64,000 nucleotides of DNA from positions 1 through 64,000 of the forward strand of contig CAZRBA010000073.1 in NCBI GenBank assembly GCA_964598255.1. The letters run 5' to 3'. The position numbers were made by a program, and so were the translations under genes. Source of the stretch: Caldithrix sp964598255. GTDB taxonomy: Bacteria > Calditrichota > Calditrichia > Calditrichales > Calditrichaceae. This document shows, one piece after another, positions 46,947 through 55,829 of this stretch (position 1 is the first letter of the stretch; every line of letters starts with the position of its first letter). The notes under the pieces are model-generated. The model saw only the letters and a program-made list of their open reading frames with translations, did no database searches and was not told the DNA's origin.

Positions 46947-47393
46947 ATGAAGACTATGCAAAAAAATAAGACCAAAACGTACCGCATTCAAATTTCGGCT
47001 GCGACGGAAAATCTGGAAATTATTCGCGGATTTATTCAGCAGGTTGCCCGAAAAGCCGGATTTAACACCGAACAAATCGACCAGATTAAATTGGCGGTAG
47101 ACGAAGCCTGTACCAATGCGATCAAACACGCCTATCACTTTGATGCCTCGCAGATGATCGATTTGAAAATTCAACTTTGTTCCGACAAAATTGAAATCAT
47201 AATTACCGATTACGGGCCAGGTTTTGATCCCCAAAATTTAAGTCAACCCGACCTTAATAAAAACGTCAAAAAGGGCAAACCCGGCGGTTTGGGTATTCAC
47301 CTTATGAAAACATTAATGGATCGGGTGGATTTTTATATTATCCCAGGAAAAAGAACCGAGGTACATCTTATTAAATATCGAACATCGCATTAA
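46947..47393 (+). CDS. RsbW-like serine kinase / anti-sigma factor
   Basis: A 148-aa HATPase_c domain protein. The N box is KLAVDEACTNAIKHAY, G1 is ITDYGPGFDP and the lid/G2 region is KPGGLGIHLMKTLMD. This is the partner-switching kinase that phosphorylates the STAS protein and binds a sigma factor or other target. No sigma-factor gene is in the window. No clear ribosome site precedes ATG 46947; Met4 is an alternative start. Confidence 0.92.
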   Translation: MKTMQKNKTKTYRIQISAATENLEIIRGFIQQVARKAGFNTEQIDQIKLAVDEACTNAIKHAYHFDASQMIDLKIQLCSDKIEIIITDYGPGFDPQNLSQPDLNKNVKKGKPGGLGIHLMKTLMDRVDFYIIPGKRTEVHLIKYRTSH

Positions 47394-47425
47394 TCAAAAA
47401 AACCATAATTGACGAAAGTTTATCT

Positions 47426-49198
47426 ATGGAATATTCGTATCTTAGCAGTTTCAGAGAACGGCACAAGCAGGAATTGCAAAGCGAAGAACTTGACAAACGT
47501 TTATTGGAACTTTCCGCACTGTTTGAACTGAGCCAATTATTAAACGCCTCTTTGAATTTAAAATCGATTTTGGATAATATTTTGCTCATTCCTATGGGAA
47601 GAATGATGCTCAGTCGGGGAGTTACCTTGCTAAAAATGGAAAACGCCCAATTCCGATTTGCCAATTTAAAAGGCATCGATCAAGCCTGGCTGGGTAAGCA
47701 AATTCGCATTGATCAGCCTCCTCTGGAACCGATTTTGCTTTCTCAAAACAAACAAAATGTTGCTTGGATGCGGATTTTTCGCGACCTGAACTTGGAATTG
47801 ATTTTGCCTCTTATTTTTCAAAACGAACATAAAGGACTTATCGGGTTTAGCAAAAAACTAAACGGCCAGCCTTTTTCCGAAGATGAAATTGATTTTTTGT
47901 TTTCATTGAGCAATATAGCGGCTCAGGCTATTGAAAACGCCCAGATGTTTGAACAGCTAAACCGGCTTAACCGCTCTTTAGATCAAAAGATTCAGGAATT
48001 GAATACCTTGTTTGAAATCGGCAAGGAATTAAATCAAATTTTTGACGAGGAAGGTATTTTAAAGCAATTGTCTTTTTCTTTAATGGGGCAAATGCTGGTA
48101 AACCAGTTTTGCATTGCCCTTAAACGCCAAGAAGGGTGGCAGCTTATTTACCGTAAGGGCTCGCTTTTTCCGGAAGATAAATGCCAACAAGTGGTAAAAA
48201 TATGCAAAGATTTAGCCTCCGTTAGCGAACCGCGCTTTACGGACAAAGATGCGCAGCTCTCTGTGTTAAAAGCGCTCAACATCCGGCTTATTGTACCCAT
48301 GGATAGCAAAGGTCAGGTTGGCGGTATTATTTTCCTCGGGGAACGCATGGACAAAAAACCATACGGCCAACATCAACTGGAATTTTTGTCCACCTTGGCC
48401 AACATTGCCATGATCGCTCTGGAAAATTCGCGTCTAATCAAAGAAACCATCGAAAAAGAACGTTTGGAAGAAGAACTCAATATTGCCCATTCTATTCAAG
48501 ACCGCTTGTTGCCTTCCTCGTTTCCGCAAATAGCCGGATTTGATATTCATGGCCTAAACATTCCCAGCAAACAGGTAGGTGGCGACTATTTTGACATTAT
48601 CCCCTTATCCGAGGGCCAACTTATTTTGGCCATTGCCGATGTTTCCGGCAAAGGCATGCCTGCGGCTTTGCTTATGTCTAACCTGCAAGCCGGTTTGCAC
48701 ATGCTGTGCGAAGAAGAGTATAATTTGGCCGAAATCACCTATCGCTTAAACAACCTGGTTTACAAAAACACTTCGCTGGAACGCTATATTACCTTTTTTA
48801 TCATGAAATTGGATACAAAAACGGGACGGTTCGAATACGTAAACGCCGGGCATAATCCGCCTTACTGGTTTCAGGTAACCCGGAATAAATTGGAAGAATT
48901 GTATCGGGGCGGTATTATTCTTGGGTTTTTGCGCAATGCCGAATATGAAATGGGCCGGGGTCAGATGCAAACGAACGATTTTATTCTGATGTTCACCGAC
49001 GGTGTTACGGAATGTATGAACAAGGATGATCTGGAATTTACCGAAGAACGATTGCAGGCATTTATCCGTGCCGAAGCGGCCAAGCGCAGTTGCGCCTCTT
49101 TTAACCGTCAACTGGTGCAACGTTTACAAAAATTTGCCGGTGGCCGTGCCCAAAGCGATGATATTACCATTCTGGCGGTAAAACGGCTGAACCCGTAA
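47426..49198 (+). CDS. Soluble double-GAF PP2C phosphatase (RsbU type)
   Basis: A 590-aa cytoplasmic protein without TM segments. Two GAF domains lie at about residues 25-175 and 195-340, then a coiled linker (KERLEEELNIAHSIQDRLLPSSFPQ) and a PP2C domain with VGGDYFDI, AIADVSGKGMPAA, FTDGVTECMN and SDDITILAVK. It is a second phosphatase for the same STAS/RsbW pair, giving one membrane input and one cytosolic input. It starts 32 bases after the RsbW-like gene. Confidence 0.93.
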   Translation: MEYSYLSSFRERHKQELQSEELDKRLLELSALFELSQLLNASLNLKSILDNILLIPMGRMMLSRGVTLLKMENAQFRFANLKGIDQAWLGKQIRIDQPPLEPILLSQNKQNVAWMRIFRDLNLELILPLIFQNEHKGLIGFSKKLNGQPFSEDEIDFLFSLSNIAAQAIENAQMFEQLNRLNRSLDQKIQELNTLFEIGKELNQIFDEEGILKQLSFSLMGQMLVNQFCIALKRQEGWQLIYRKGSLFPEDKCQQVVKICKDLASVSEPRFTDKDAQLSVLKALNIRLIVPMDSKGQVGGIIFLGERMDKKPYGQHQLEFLSTLANIAMIALENSRLIKETIEKERLEEELNIAHSIQDRLLPSSFPQIAGFDIHGLNIPSKQVGGDYFDIIPLSEGQLILAIADVSGKGMPAALLMSNLQAGLHMLCEEEYNLAEITYRLNNLVYKNTSLERYITFFIMKLDTKTGRFEYVNAGHNPPYWFQVTRNKLEELYRGGIILGFLRNAEYEMGRGQMQTNDFILMFTDGVTECMNKDDLEFTEERLQAFIRAEAAKRSCASFNRQLVQRLQKFAGGRAQSDDITILAVKRLNP

Positions 49199-49210
49199 TA
49201 AAATCGGTGT

Positions 49211-49963
49211 TTATATCGGATTGGGGATATCTACAAATTGCACATCCAAACCGGACATCTCTTTTAAATGTTTACCCAAAGCCATTACCCCGAACCGTTC
49301 GGTAGCGTGGTGTCCTGCGCTGACAAAATGAATACCTTCTTCTTTGACGTAGTGTAAAATATGTTCGCTAACCTCTCCGGTAATATACGCATCCAAACCT
49401 TCGGCAACAGCCTGTTTAACATCCTTTTGAGCACCCCCGCTAATAATTCCTACTTTTACTACCTCGTCCGGACCGTAAGGGAAAAATAATGCATGCGGAT
49501 TGATTTTTTCTTTGATTAAATTAAAAAACGCTTCTTTGGACGTAGCCGGAAGCGTGCCTTTGAATCCGATTAACTTACCTTTATATTCGCCGAACGATTC
49601 GATATTAATCAATTCGAGACTGCGGGCAATTTGAATATTATTCCCTACCTGCCCGTGGGCGTCTAACGGAAGGTGATATGCCATTAAATTAATATCATGT
49701 TCCAGTAACATTTTAACGCGTTTTTTGTAACCGCCGCGAAAAACCGGCCGCTCAAAATCCCAAATAATGCCGTGATGCACAATAATGGCATCGGCCTTTA
49801 AAGCAATGGCCTTTTCGAACAAATCCACACAGGCGCTTACGCCGGTAACCACCTTGTTAATTTCCTCTCGTCCTTCCACCTGCAATCCGTTCGGCCCCAA
49901 ATCCGCAAATTCATTAATGCGTAAAAAATCGTTTAAATAAGCCACCAGCTCGTCTCGTTTCAT
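49211..49963 (-). CDS. Nif3-like dinuclear metal centre protein (GTP cyclohydrolase I type 2 family)
   Basis: A 250-aa protein of the NIF3/YbgI family. Metal ligands are in IVHHGIIWDF (His pair), MAYHLPLDAHGQVGNN and SAGHHATERFGV. It is the short form without the PII-like insertion. Family function is unsettled. Its ATG overlaps the stop of the DctP gene (ATGA). Confidence 0.92.
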   Translation of the reverse strand: MKRDELVAYLNDFLRINEFADLGPNGLQVEGREEINKVVTGVSACVDLFEKAIALKADAIIVHHGIIWDFERPVFRGGYKKRVKMLLEHDINLMAYHLPLDAHGQVGNNIQIARSLELINIESFGEYKGKLIGFKGTLPATSKEAFFNLIKEKINPHALFFPYGPDEVVKVGIISGGAQKDVKQAVAEGLDAYITGEVSEHILHYVKEEGIHFVSAGHHATERFGVMALGKHLKEMSGLDVQFVDIPNPI

Positions 49964-50994
49964 TTTGATTTTCCTTTTTCTGCTTTTTCTTTTTGGCGAA
50001 ATTCTTGAAGCGCCTGCTGAATTTTATCGACCAGTGTCTGGTTGAAAAATTTACCCACCAAATCCTTGCGTGTGCGATCGCCGATTTGCTGAAATTTACG
50101 CAGATTTTCCGGCGTGCTTAAATGCAGCGTTTGCATGCCTTGTTCTTTCATTTTTTGCAGGGAAGCTGCATTTTCCTTGCGGCTTACTTCGGTTAATTTG
50201 CGGAAATATTGATACCCTTTTTCTTTAACCAATGTTTGGTATTGGGGACTAATTTTGCTAAAGGCACGCTTGGAAATTAAAACGGCACCCATGGAATTGG
50301 TCAAAGGAATATCGGACACATATTTTAACTGCGTAAACCATTGCAGCACGATGCAGGCCAAAGGAGAGGTGTAAACCGTATTAATCAAACCGGTTTGCAA
50401 CGAAGTTAGCACATCGGTAACGGAAAGCGGAATGGGATTGACCTGAAATTCCTTAAACGTCGCTTCTGCTACCGGATCGCCTTCCCACATCCAAATTTTC
50501 AAGTGTTTGAAATCATCCAAAGTTTTAACTGCTTTGTTGGTAAAAATGTACACATAGCCCACTTCGGCCCAACCGATGAGTACAAAGCCTTTTTTCTCAA
50601 AATGATCGGCAAAATAATCGTTGAATTTGTCGATAATATAATCCACTTCCTTTTTATTCCGGAACAAATAGGGCGTATCCAAAATACGCACTTCCGGCAA
50701 AATTGCACCCATTCCCACACCAGTAAACCCGGCACCTTGCAATTGGTTAATCCGAATTTTACGCAACACGTCTTTTTCGTCGCCTTGAACCCCGCCGGGA
50801 TAAATTTTAAAAATAACCTCACCGTTGGTTTCTTGTTTAATTGTTTGCACATATTCGCGCATAATTTTCATCCAGGCAGAGCCATCCGGAGCCAGTGTGG
50901 CAAATTTGATAATTACCGGCTTGGCTTGCACGGTAAAAGTAAATATTAAAAGCGCAAAAAAACTTGCCAAAATCCTTATTTTTTTCCCAGACAT
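49960..50994 (-). CDS. TRAP-type periplasmic substrate-binding protein (DctP family, TatT-associated)
   Basis: A 344-aa periplasmic protein with signal peptide (ILASFFALLIFTFTVQA). DctP features: IKFATLAPDGSAWMKIM, GVQGDEKDVLRKI, FKHLKIWMWEGDP and NPIPLSVTDVLTSLQTGLINTVYTSP. The Arg that usually binds the ligand carboxylate in the LKIR segment is replaced by Trp (KIW), as in the TPR-associated (TatP) branch, so the ligand is probably not a simple carboxylate. The start at 50994 has GGAG upstream; an ATG nine codons earlier overlaps that box. No DctQ/DctM membrane genes lie in the window. Confidence 0.9.
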   Translation of the reverse strand: MSGKKIRILASFFALLIFTFTVQAKPVIIKFATLAPDGSAWMKIMREYVQTIKQETNGEVIFKIYPGGVQGDEKDVLRKIRINQLQGAGFTGVGMGAILPEVRILDTPYLFRNKKEVDYIIDKFNDYFADHFEKKGFVLIGWAEVGYVYIFTNKAVKTLDDFKHLKIWMWEGDPVAEATFKEFQVNPIPLSVTDVLTSLQTGLINTVYTSPLACIVLQWFTQLKYVSDIPLTNSMGAVLISKRAFSKISPQYQTLVKEKGYQYFRKLTEVSRKENAASLQKMKEQGMQTLHLSTPENLRKFQQIGDRTRKDLVGKFFNQTLVDKIQQALQEFRQKEKAEKGKSK

Positions 50995-51100
50995 CCTTCT
51001 TCTCCTCTGGTCATTGCACAAAATTTTTGTTTTCGATTTTCTTCGAATCGCAAAATCAAAATAGCACTAAACGTAATTTTCCTTTGGTTACCCGCACGTA

Positions 51101-51967
51101 TTAAAAAATATCTTTTTCCCGCGCTAACAACTTCCGTGCCTTTTGTTTGGCTACTTTATTCAATAACTTTATTTGCGGCGCCACGGAAAGCGGAGTCTGC
51201 AAAACACGGTTCAAATATTGGCGGAACAAATCCTCGTCTAAAATCTTGGCCGCATAAAATTTTGCCGCATACACATAACTCAGTAAAAATTTTCCCTGCG
51301 TAATTTTAAAATTCGTTTCGAACAGCTTACGCGCCTTTTGCGGATTACCTCCCAGAATACGGGGCTTTTGGCCGTAAATACTGGCAAAATACAAAAAAAC
51401 GCCTCCGTAAAAATAGGTAGAATCCAACTGACGAACCCGATACATTATTCGGTCCACCTTGGGTAAATCCGCTAACGCGCCCGGGTTTCCCAACGAAAGG
51501 TTAATTGCCCCAGCCCAGGCAAATCCGGTCCAAAACAATGCCGGTACATCCGAACGTCGTGCCTTTTGCATGGCCTGGGCCACCGATTGCGAAGTTGCCT
51601 GCCAATTATCGTCTAACTTTAAACGATGCTGCAAAACACTTTGCGCGTATTTTTTTGCCCGCAAATACAAATTTCGCGCTTCCGCTTGATTGGTATCTTC
51701 GGCAAAGGCCAAAGCGTAACCGGCCCAACCCTGGGCCAAAAGCAAACGTAAGTCATCGTTTTGCGGATCACTTTTTAACAAACCTTCGATTAGTTTTAAA
51801 TTGGCTGCCAATGCCGGACGCGCAACGTTCAAATCGTCTTCCTCGTAAAATGCGGTTACCGCATCCCGCAATACGGGTGTGCTATGGCGCACGGCAAACC
51901 GGCGTATGCTACACGATTGCAAAACCAGCAAAAGGAATACCAATAATCCAACGAATCGCATTTTCAT
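51101..51967 (-). CDS. TatT-family lipoprotein of TPR-associated TRAP transporters
   Basis: A 288-aa protein with lipoprotein signal (LLVFLLLVLQSCS, lipobox LQSC). The all-helical remainder fits TatT (Treponema Tp0956): FYEEDDLNVARPALAANLKLIEGLL, LLLAQGWAGYALAFAED, ALFWTGFAWAGAINL and YGGVFLYFASIYGQKP. TatT is a trimeric TPR-like protein that docks with its DctP partner, encoded immediately downstream here as expected. Confidence 0.88.
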   Translation of the reverse strand: MKMRFVGLLVFLLLVLQSCSIRRFAVRHSTPVLRDAVTAFYEEDDLNVARPALAANLKLIEGLLKSDPQNDDLRLLLAQGWAGYALAFAEDTNQAEARNLYLRAKKYAQSVLQHRLKLDDNWQATSQSVAQAMQKARRSDVPALFWTGFAWAGAINLSLGNPGALADLPKVDRIMYRVRQLDSTYFYGGVFLYFASIYGQKPRILGGNPQKARKLFETNFKITQGKFLLSYVYAAKFYAAKILDEDLFRQYLNRVLQTPLSVAPQIKLLNKVAKQKARKLLAREKDIF

Positions 51968-52031
51968 AGTTGCTTCTCCGCAAATTGTAAAATAGTCGAT
52001 TTTGTAATAGGCAAATCATATACGCGGAAAT

Positions 52032-52817
52032 TTATTTGTCTGCTTCTTCACGCCGCTTTTTATTGTGCACTTCCAAAATACTGCGCTCTACAAACGGGGT
52101 AAACAAATCGATCGGCACCGGAAAGATGGTTGTGGAATTTTTTTCTGCACCAACTTCGATAAGCGTTTGCAAAAAGCGCAACTGCAATGCCGAGGGGCTG
52201 GTGTCGATTATTTTGGCTGCCTGAGTCAACTTATCCGCCGCTTGGAATTCACCTTCGGCTGCGATAATTTTGGCGCGCCGTTCACGTTCTGCCTCGGCCT
52301 GCTTAGCCATGGCCCGTTTCATCTCTTCCGGTAAATCGATGTGTTTAATTTCGACCAACGAAACTTTGATTCCCCATGGATCGGAATGCTGATCGATAAT
52401 TTCCTGTAAACGCGCATTAATGCGATCGCGCTCGGTCAGCAATTCGTCCAGCTCTATTTGGCCTACCACGCTACGCAATGTGGTTTGCGAAAGCTGCGAG
52501 GTGGCAAACAGATAGTTTTCCACCTCCACTACGCTTTTTTCCGGATTTACCACACGAAAATACAGCACCGCATTTACCTGCACCGAAACATTATCTTTGG
52601 TAATCACATCCTGAGGCGGCACATCCATTACCACCGTACGCAGGCTCACCTTTACCATGCGATCGACTAAGGGAATTAACAAAATAATGCCCGGCCCTTT
52701 TGCACCCACCAAACGACCCAATCGAAAAATAACGCCGCGTTCGTACTCCTTCAAAATACGAATGGCCCCAGAAAAAATGACAATAACAAATACGATTAAT
52801 GTAATAATAAATTGCAT
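52032..52817 (-). CDS. Slipin (stomatin/prohibitin-like, SPFH domain) membrane protein
   Basis: A 261-aa protein with one N-terminal membrane segment (FIITLIVFVIVIFSGAI) and an SPFH domain (EYERGVIFRLGRLVG, VVMDVPPQDVITKDNVSVQVNAVLYFRV, LRSVVGQIELDELLTERD), then a coiled-coil (AEAERERRAKIIAAEGEFQAA). It forms membrane-scaffold oligomers. It lies 38 bases after the NfeD gene, the conserved nfeD-slipin pair. GGGGAG precedes the ATG. Confidence 0.95.
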   Translation of the reverse strand: MQFIITLIVFVIVIFSGAIRILKEYERGVIFRLGRLVGAKGPGIILLIPLVDRMVKVSLRTVVMDVPPQDVITKDNVSVQVNAVLYFRVVNPEKSVVEVENYLFATSQLSQTTLRSVVGQIELDELLTERDRINARLQEIIDQHSDPWGIKVSLVEIKHIDLPEEMKRAMAKQAEAERERRAKIIAAEGEFQAADKLTQAAKIIDTSPSALQLRFLQTLIEVGAEKNSTTIFPVPIDLFTPFVERSILEVHNKKRREEADK

Positions 52818-52855
52818 ATCAACTCCCCTTTATTGATTTACCCGAATAAATCAAC

Positions 52856-54187
52856 TTATTTTTTGTTGTCAGCCGTCTTTTGAGCGCCTTGAACCGGCAC
52901 AACTTTTAAACGAAGGGTCTCCCTATCCGCTTCAACCACCCGAACCCGTTGCCCTTTTTTACACGGCACATCACTAAATGCCGTCCAAAATTCCCCGTGA
53001 ATTTTTATGGTGCCTTCGGGATTGAGAGGCTTAAATACCTCGCCCTGCTCACCAATCATGCCAATCAAACCTGTGGTCGGTTTTTTACGGTGAATGCGAA
53101 TGGCCATACCGATGACAAAAACAAAGAACAACACACTTAAAATAACCACAAATGTAATTACCTGCCACGAAACGCGCAAAAAAGGTAACGGGCTGTCAAA
53201 CAACATAATACTCCCCATGATTAATGAAATAACCCCGCCGATGGTCAACAAACCGTAACTTGGTATTTTTATTTCCAATAAAAATAGAATCACCGCAAAA
53301 ATAATCAGCAAAAAACCGGCATAATTGACAGGCAACGTTTGTAAAGCGTAAAGTCCTACAACCAGGCAAATTCCGCCGACTACCCCTGGTAAAATGGTAC
53401 CGGGATTGTACAATTCGAACAACAAACCGTAAATACCCAGCATCAACAAAATATATGCAATGTTCGGATTACTTAACGTGTCCAGAATGCGCTGTCGCCA
53501 ACTCATTCCGAATGTTTCCACACGAGCACCGGCAGTGCGGAGTACAACCGTTTGTCCGTTGTCCAAAGTAATTGTTTTACCGTTTATCACGGTCAACAAC
53601 GAATCCAAATTCGGTACCACATAATCCACCACATGCAGTTTCAATGCTTCCCGATCGGTAATATTGGCGCTTTGGCGAATGGCTTTTTCCGCCCAGTTCG
53701 CATTACGTCCCCGTTTTACGGCCATACCACGAATTTTGGCCACGGCATCGTTGGTTACTTTTTCTAACATGGTTTTGCTCATGGCGCTATCGGGCTTGCC
53801 TCCTGTGGGGCTGGCTCCGAATACCGGATGGGCCGATCCGATATTGGTAGAAGGAGCCATGGCGGCAATGTGGGCAGCATACGTAACAAACACACCAGCC
53901 GAGGCGGCGCGGGCTCCGGAAGGTGCCACATAAACGGCTATAGGCACAGTGGAGGCCTGAATGGCTTTAACGATGCGATGCATAGATTCCATCAAACCGC
54001 CCGGCGTATCGAGACGAATTACCAGCAATACGGCATGGGCTTTTTCCGCCCGATCGATGGACTGCGTAATATATTCCGTTGCCACGGGATTGATGACCCC
54101 GTCCACAATAATTTGATGTACAACTTGGGCTTGGGAATTGAATGCAAACAAAAAAGTAAGAACAAATGAAAAAACGAAATGCCTCAT
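52856..54187 (-). CDS. NfeD family membrane serine protease
   Basis: A 443-aa protein. Signal peptide (FVFSFVLTFLFAFNSQAQ), then a ClpP-like domain with RLDTPGGLMESM and the catalytic region PSGARAASAGVFVTYAA (Ser) and IGSAHPVFGA, several TM helices (about residues 245-375) and a C-terminal OB-fold NfeD domain (GEQGEVFKPLNPEGTIKIHGEFW). It cleaves slipin or stomatin in studied systems. ATG 54187 has GGAG six bases upstream and starts the signal peptide; the frame is open for 28 more codons but that would bury it. Confidence 0.93.
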   Translation of the reverse strand: MRHFVFSFVLTFLFAFNSQAQVVHQIIVDGVINPVATEYITQSIDRAEKAHAVLLVIRLDTPGGLMESMHRIVKAIQASTVPIAVYVAPSGARAASAGVFVTYAAHIAAMAPSTNIGSAHPVFGASPTGGKPDSAMSKTMLEKVTNDAVAKIRGMAVKRGRNANWAEKAIRQSANITDREALKLHVVDYVVPNLDSLLTVINGKTITLDNGQTVVLRTAGARVETFGMSWRQRILDTLSNPNIAYILLMLGIYGLLFELYNPGTILPGVVGGICLVVGLYALQTLPVNYAGFLLIIFAVILFLLEIKIPSYGLLTIGGVISLIMGSIMLFDSPLPFLRVSWQVITFVVILSVLFFVFVIGMAIRIHRKKPTTGLIGMIGEQGEVFKPLNPEGTIKIHGEFWTAFSDVPCKKGQRVRVVEADRETLRLKVVPVQGAQKTADNKK

Positions 54188-54531
54188 ATTCAGCTCCAAA
54201 CCGGTTAATTTGGCATCGAAAAAATAGAACAAGTTGAGCATTAAGTCAAGAAAATCGTCGAGTTTCGCCATTACCCTGTTTGTCCAAATACAGGAAACAA
54301 ACGGTAAAACGGATCGTATATTTTGCCTTGCGCTCCATTTGCACGCTTATCAGCAATCCGGAAATTTCCAACCTTTTACCTGTGAAAAAAATGAGGCGTC
54401 GGAAAAACTTTGCATGCCCAAAATACAGGCCGCCGTACTAACGCCACACATCGTTATTCTTACAATAGATCGAAACTTGCCTATTTGGAATCAATGAATT
54501 ATTTTTAAACAAACTATCGGAGGGCCTGTTT
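54188..54531. other. Divergent intergenic region
   Basis: It holds a good minus-strand promoter for nfeD at 54221-54249. On the plus strand TTGCCT (54477), 17 bases and TATTTT (54500-54505) is a possible promoter for the PsiE-like gene. An 87-codon plus-strand frame (54234-54497) has no ribosome site or recognisable sequence and I do not consider it coding. Confidence 0.5.
54221..54249 (-). promoter_or_regulatory. Candidate sigma-70 promoter of the nfeD-slipin genes
   Basis: On the minus strand TTGACT (54249-54244, five of six), 17-base spacer and TATTTT (54226-54221, four of six), placing the start about 25-30 bases before the nfeD ATG. Confidence 0.5.
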
Positions 54532-54957
54532 ATGAATCCGATTATCGAAAAGATATTTAATTGGGCGGAGCGCATCGTTTACTTGCTGATCTCGCTGTTG
54601 CTGCTTTTAACTGCATTTTTCCTGATTTATAATTCGGCCATTGCCCTGATGCACGCTTTTGAAGCTAACGATTTTATCAAAGGCGCACTGCATGTGATCG
54701 ACCGCGTATTGCTCACGTTGATGATCATCGAAATCATTTATACCGTTAAAATATCTTTACAAGCCCACACCCTGTCGGCCGAGCCGTTTATTATGGTCGG
54801 CCTTATTGCTTCCATCCGGCGCATATTGATTATTAGCGTCGAAAGCGCCTATTTAACCGAGCGCTTCCAACAACACATGATTGAAATGGGCGTGCTGGGG
54901 TTTATTATTCTTGTGCTTATTTTCAGCCTGTTAGCTTGCAAAAAGAAAAACATTTAA
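54532..54957 (+). CDS. PsiE-like small membrane protein
   Basis: A 141-aa protein with four hydrophobic segments (IVYLLISLLLLLTAFFLIY, VLLTLMIIEIIYTVKISL, EPFIMVGLIASIRRILIIS, MGVLGFIILVLIFSLLAC). The EPFIMVGLIASIRRIL block is typical of the phosphate-starvation-inducible PsiE family. GGAGGG precedes the ATG. Function of the family is unknown. Confidence 0.82.
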   Translation: MNPIIEKIFNWAERIVYLLISLLLLLTAFFLIYNSAIALMHAFEANDFIKGALHVIDRVLLTLMIIEIIYTVKISLQAHTLSAEPFIMVGLIASIRRILIISVESAYLTERFQQHMIEMGVLGFIILVLIFSLLACKKKNI

Positions 54958-55277
54958 TACGCATCGGCATCATATTTCTTCTTTGACGCAACGGAATCGG
55001 ATTGCACTGTATTTTTAGCCAAGAAATGTGTTTAACAAATCCGCCCAATTTAAAGTTTTACGGTATTTTCCCGTTTGTATCAATGCTCTAAAACAACACG
55101 GCCGCGTCCAGCGGAAATTAATTTCTGTAATCAATCGTTTTAAACGACAAAACGGATATGCGATAAAAAGCGACGTTCAAGAGTAATTTGTTTTAGATAA
55201 AAATAAATTTGCATTAATATCTAAAATTGCTTATTATTTGATAACAATTATTAGTTATTAAAGACGGAAACAAAAAA
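54958..55277. other. Intergenic region upstream of the PerR-like gene
   Basis: The right end holds the promoter and operator listed at 55209. A 13-base palindrome, TCGTTT-T-AAACGA (55135-55147), is a possible further regulator site. Nothing coding was found in the rest. Confidence 0.5.
55209..55253 (+). promoter_or_regulatory. Promoter with candidate PerR box (autoregulation)
   Basis: TTGCAT (55209-55214), 17-base spacer, TATTAT (55232-55237). TGATAACAATTATTA (55239-55253) directly follows and matches the PerR consensus TTATAAT-N-ATTATAA at 11 of 14 positions. It covers the expected transcription start, a repressor position. Confidence 0.5.
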
Positions 55278-55721
55278 ATGAATGATCAAGATAAAATAAC
55301 GGCCTTTATCCGAAAGTGCAGAGAAAATCATTTAAGCGTTACGCCGCAGCGCCTGGCCATTTACAGACAAATAATGAACGATCATTCCCATCCGAACCCC
55401 GAAACCATTTACAAACGGGTTAAGGAGGAATTTCCGACCATTTCTTTTGCCACGGTGTACAAAACGCTAGAAACCTTTGAACACCACGGCATCATTTCCA
55501 TGGTAACTACAATTCACAATACCGTCCGCTACGATCCAGTTACCGAACCGCATCACCACGCTATTTGTGTGCGATGTAAAAAGGTCATCGATGTTTTTGA
55601 CCAACAATTGGACAATTTACCCGTTCCGGCAGCCATAACTGAAGGCGGAAATCAATTTTTAAATTATTCCGTACAGTTTAATATTCTTTGCGCAGAATGT
55701 AAAGCTAAAGAGAACAATTAA
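55278..55721 (+). CDS. Fur-family regulator, PerR-like
   Basis: A 147-aa metal-dependent repressor. The DNA-binding part has LSVTPQRLAIYRQI and FATVYKTLETFEHHGII; the metal part has PHHHAICVRCKKVIDV and CAECKAK, giving two CxxC pairs for structural zinc and a His-rich regulatory site. Position next to peroxiredoxin and ferritin genes, plus PerR-like boxes, points to peroxide sensing (PerR) and not Fur or Zur; this is inference. Confidence 0.87.
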   Translation: MNDQDKITAFIRKCRENHLSVTPQRLAIYRQIMNDHSHPNPETIYKRVKEEFPTISFATVYKTLETFEHHGIISMVTTIHNTVRYDPVTEPHHHAICVRCKKVIDVFDQQLDNLPVPAAITEGGNQFLNYSVQFNILCAECKAKENN

Positions 55722-55731
55722 AAAACATGTT

Positions 55732-55759
55732 CGGGGTCAGACTAAAACCCCGTTTTTTT
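55732..55759 (+). terminator. Intrinsic terminator of the PerR-like gene
   Basis: A 6-bp stem (55732-55737 with 55747-55752), 9-base loop and seven T residues. Confidence 0.8.
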
Positions 55760-55767
55760 AGCATTTT

Positions 55768-55816
55768 TTATAATAATTTTTATTACATAAAATATTTTAT
55801 TTTATAATAATCAAGA
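55768..55816 (+). promoter_or_regulatory. AT-rich promoter with PerR-like boxes before peroxiredoxin
   Basis: TTATAATAATTTTTA (55768-55782) matches the PerR consensus at 12 of 14 positions. A perfect 14-base palindrome ATAAAATATTTTAT (55787-55800) follows. TATAAT at 55803-55808 is a perfect -10. A second, weaker PerR-like match begins at 55802. Confidence 0.5.
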
Positions 55817-55829
55817 AAGGAGTTCTCAA

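Noticed and set aside
54234..54497. 87-codon plus-strand frame before the PsiE-like gene
   Set aside because: No ribosome site, odd composition, and it overlaps the nfeD promoter region.
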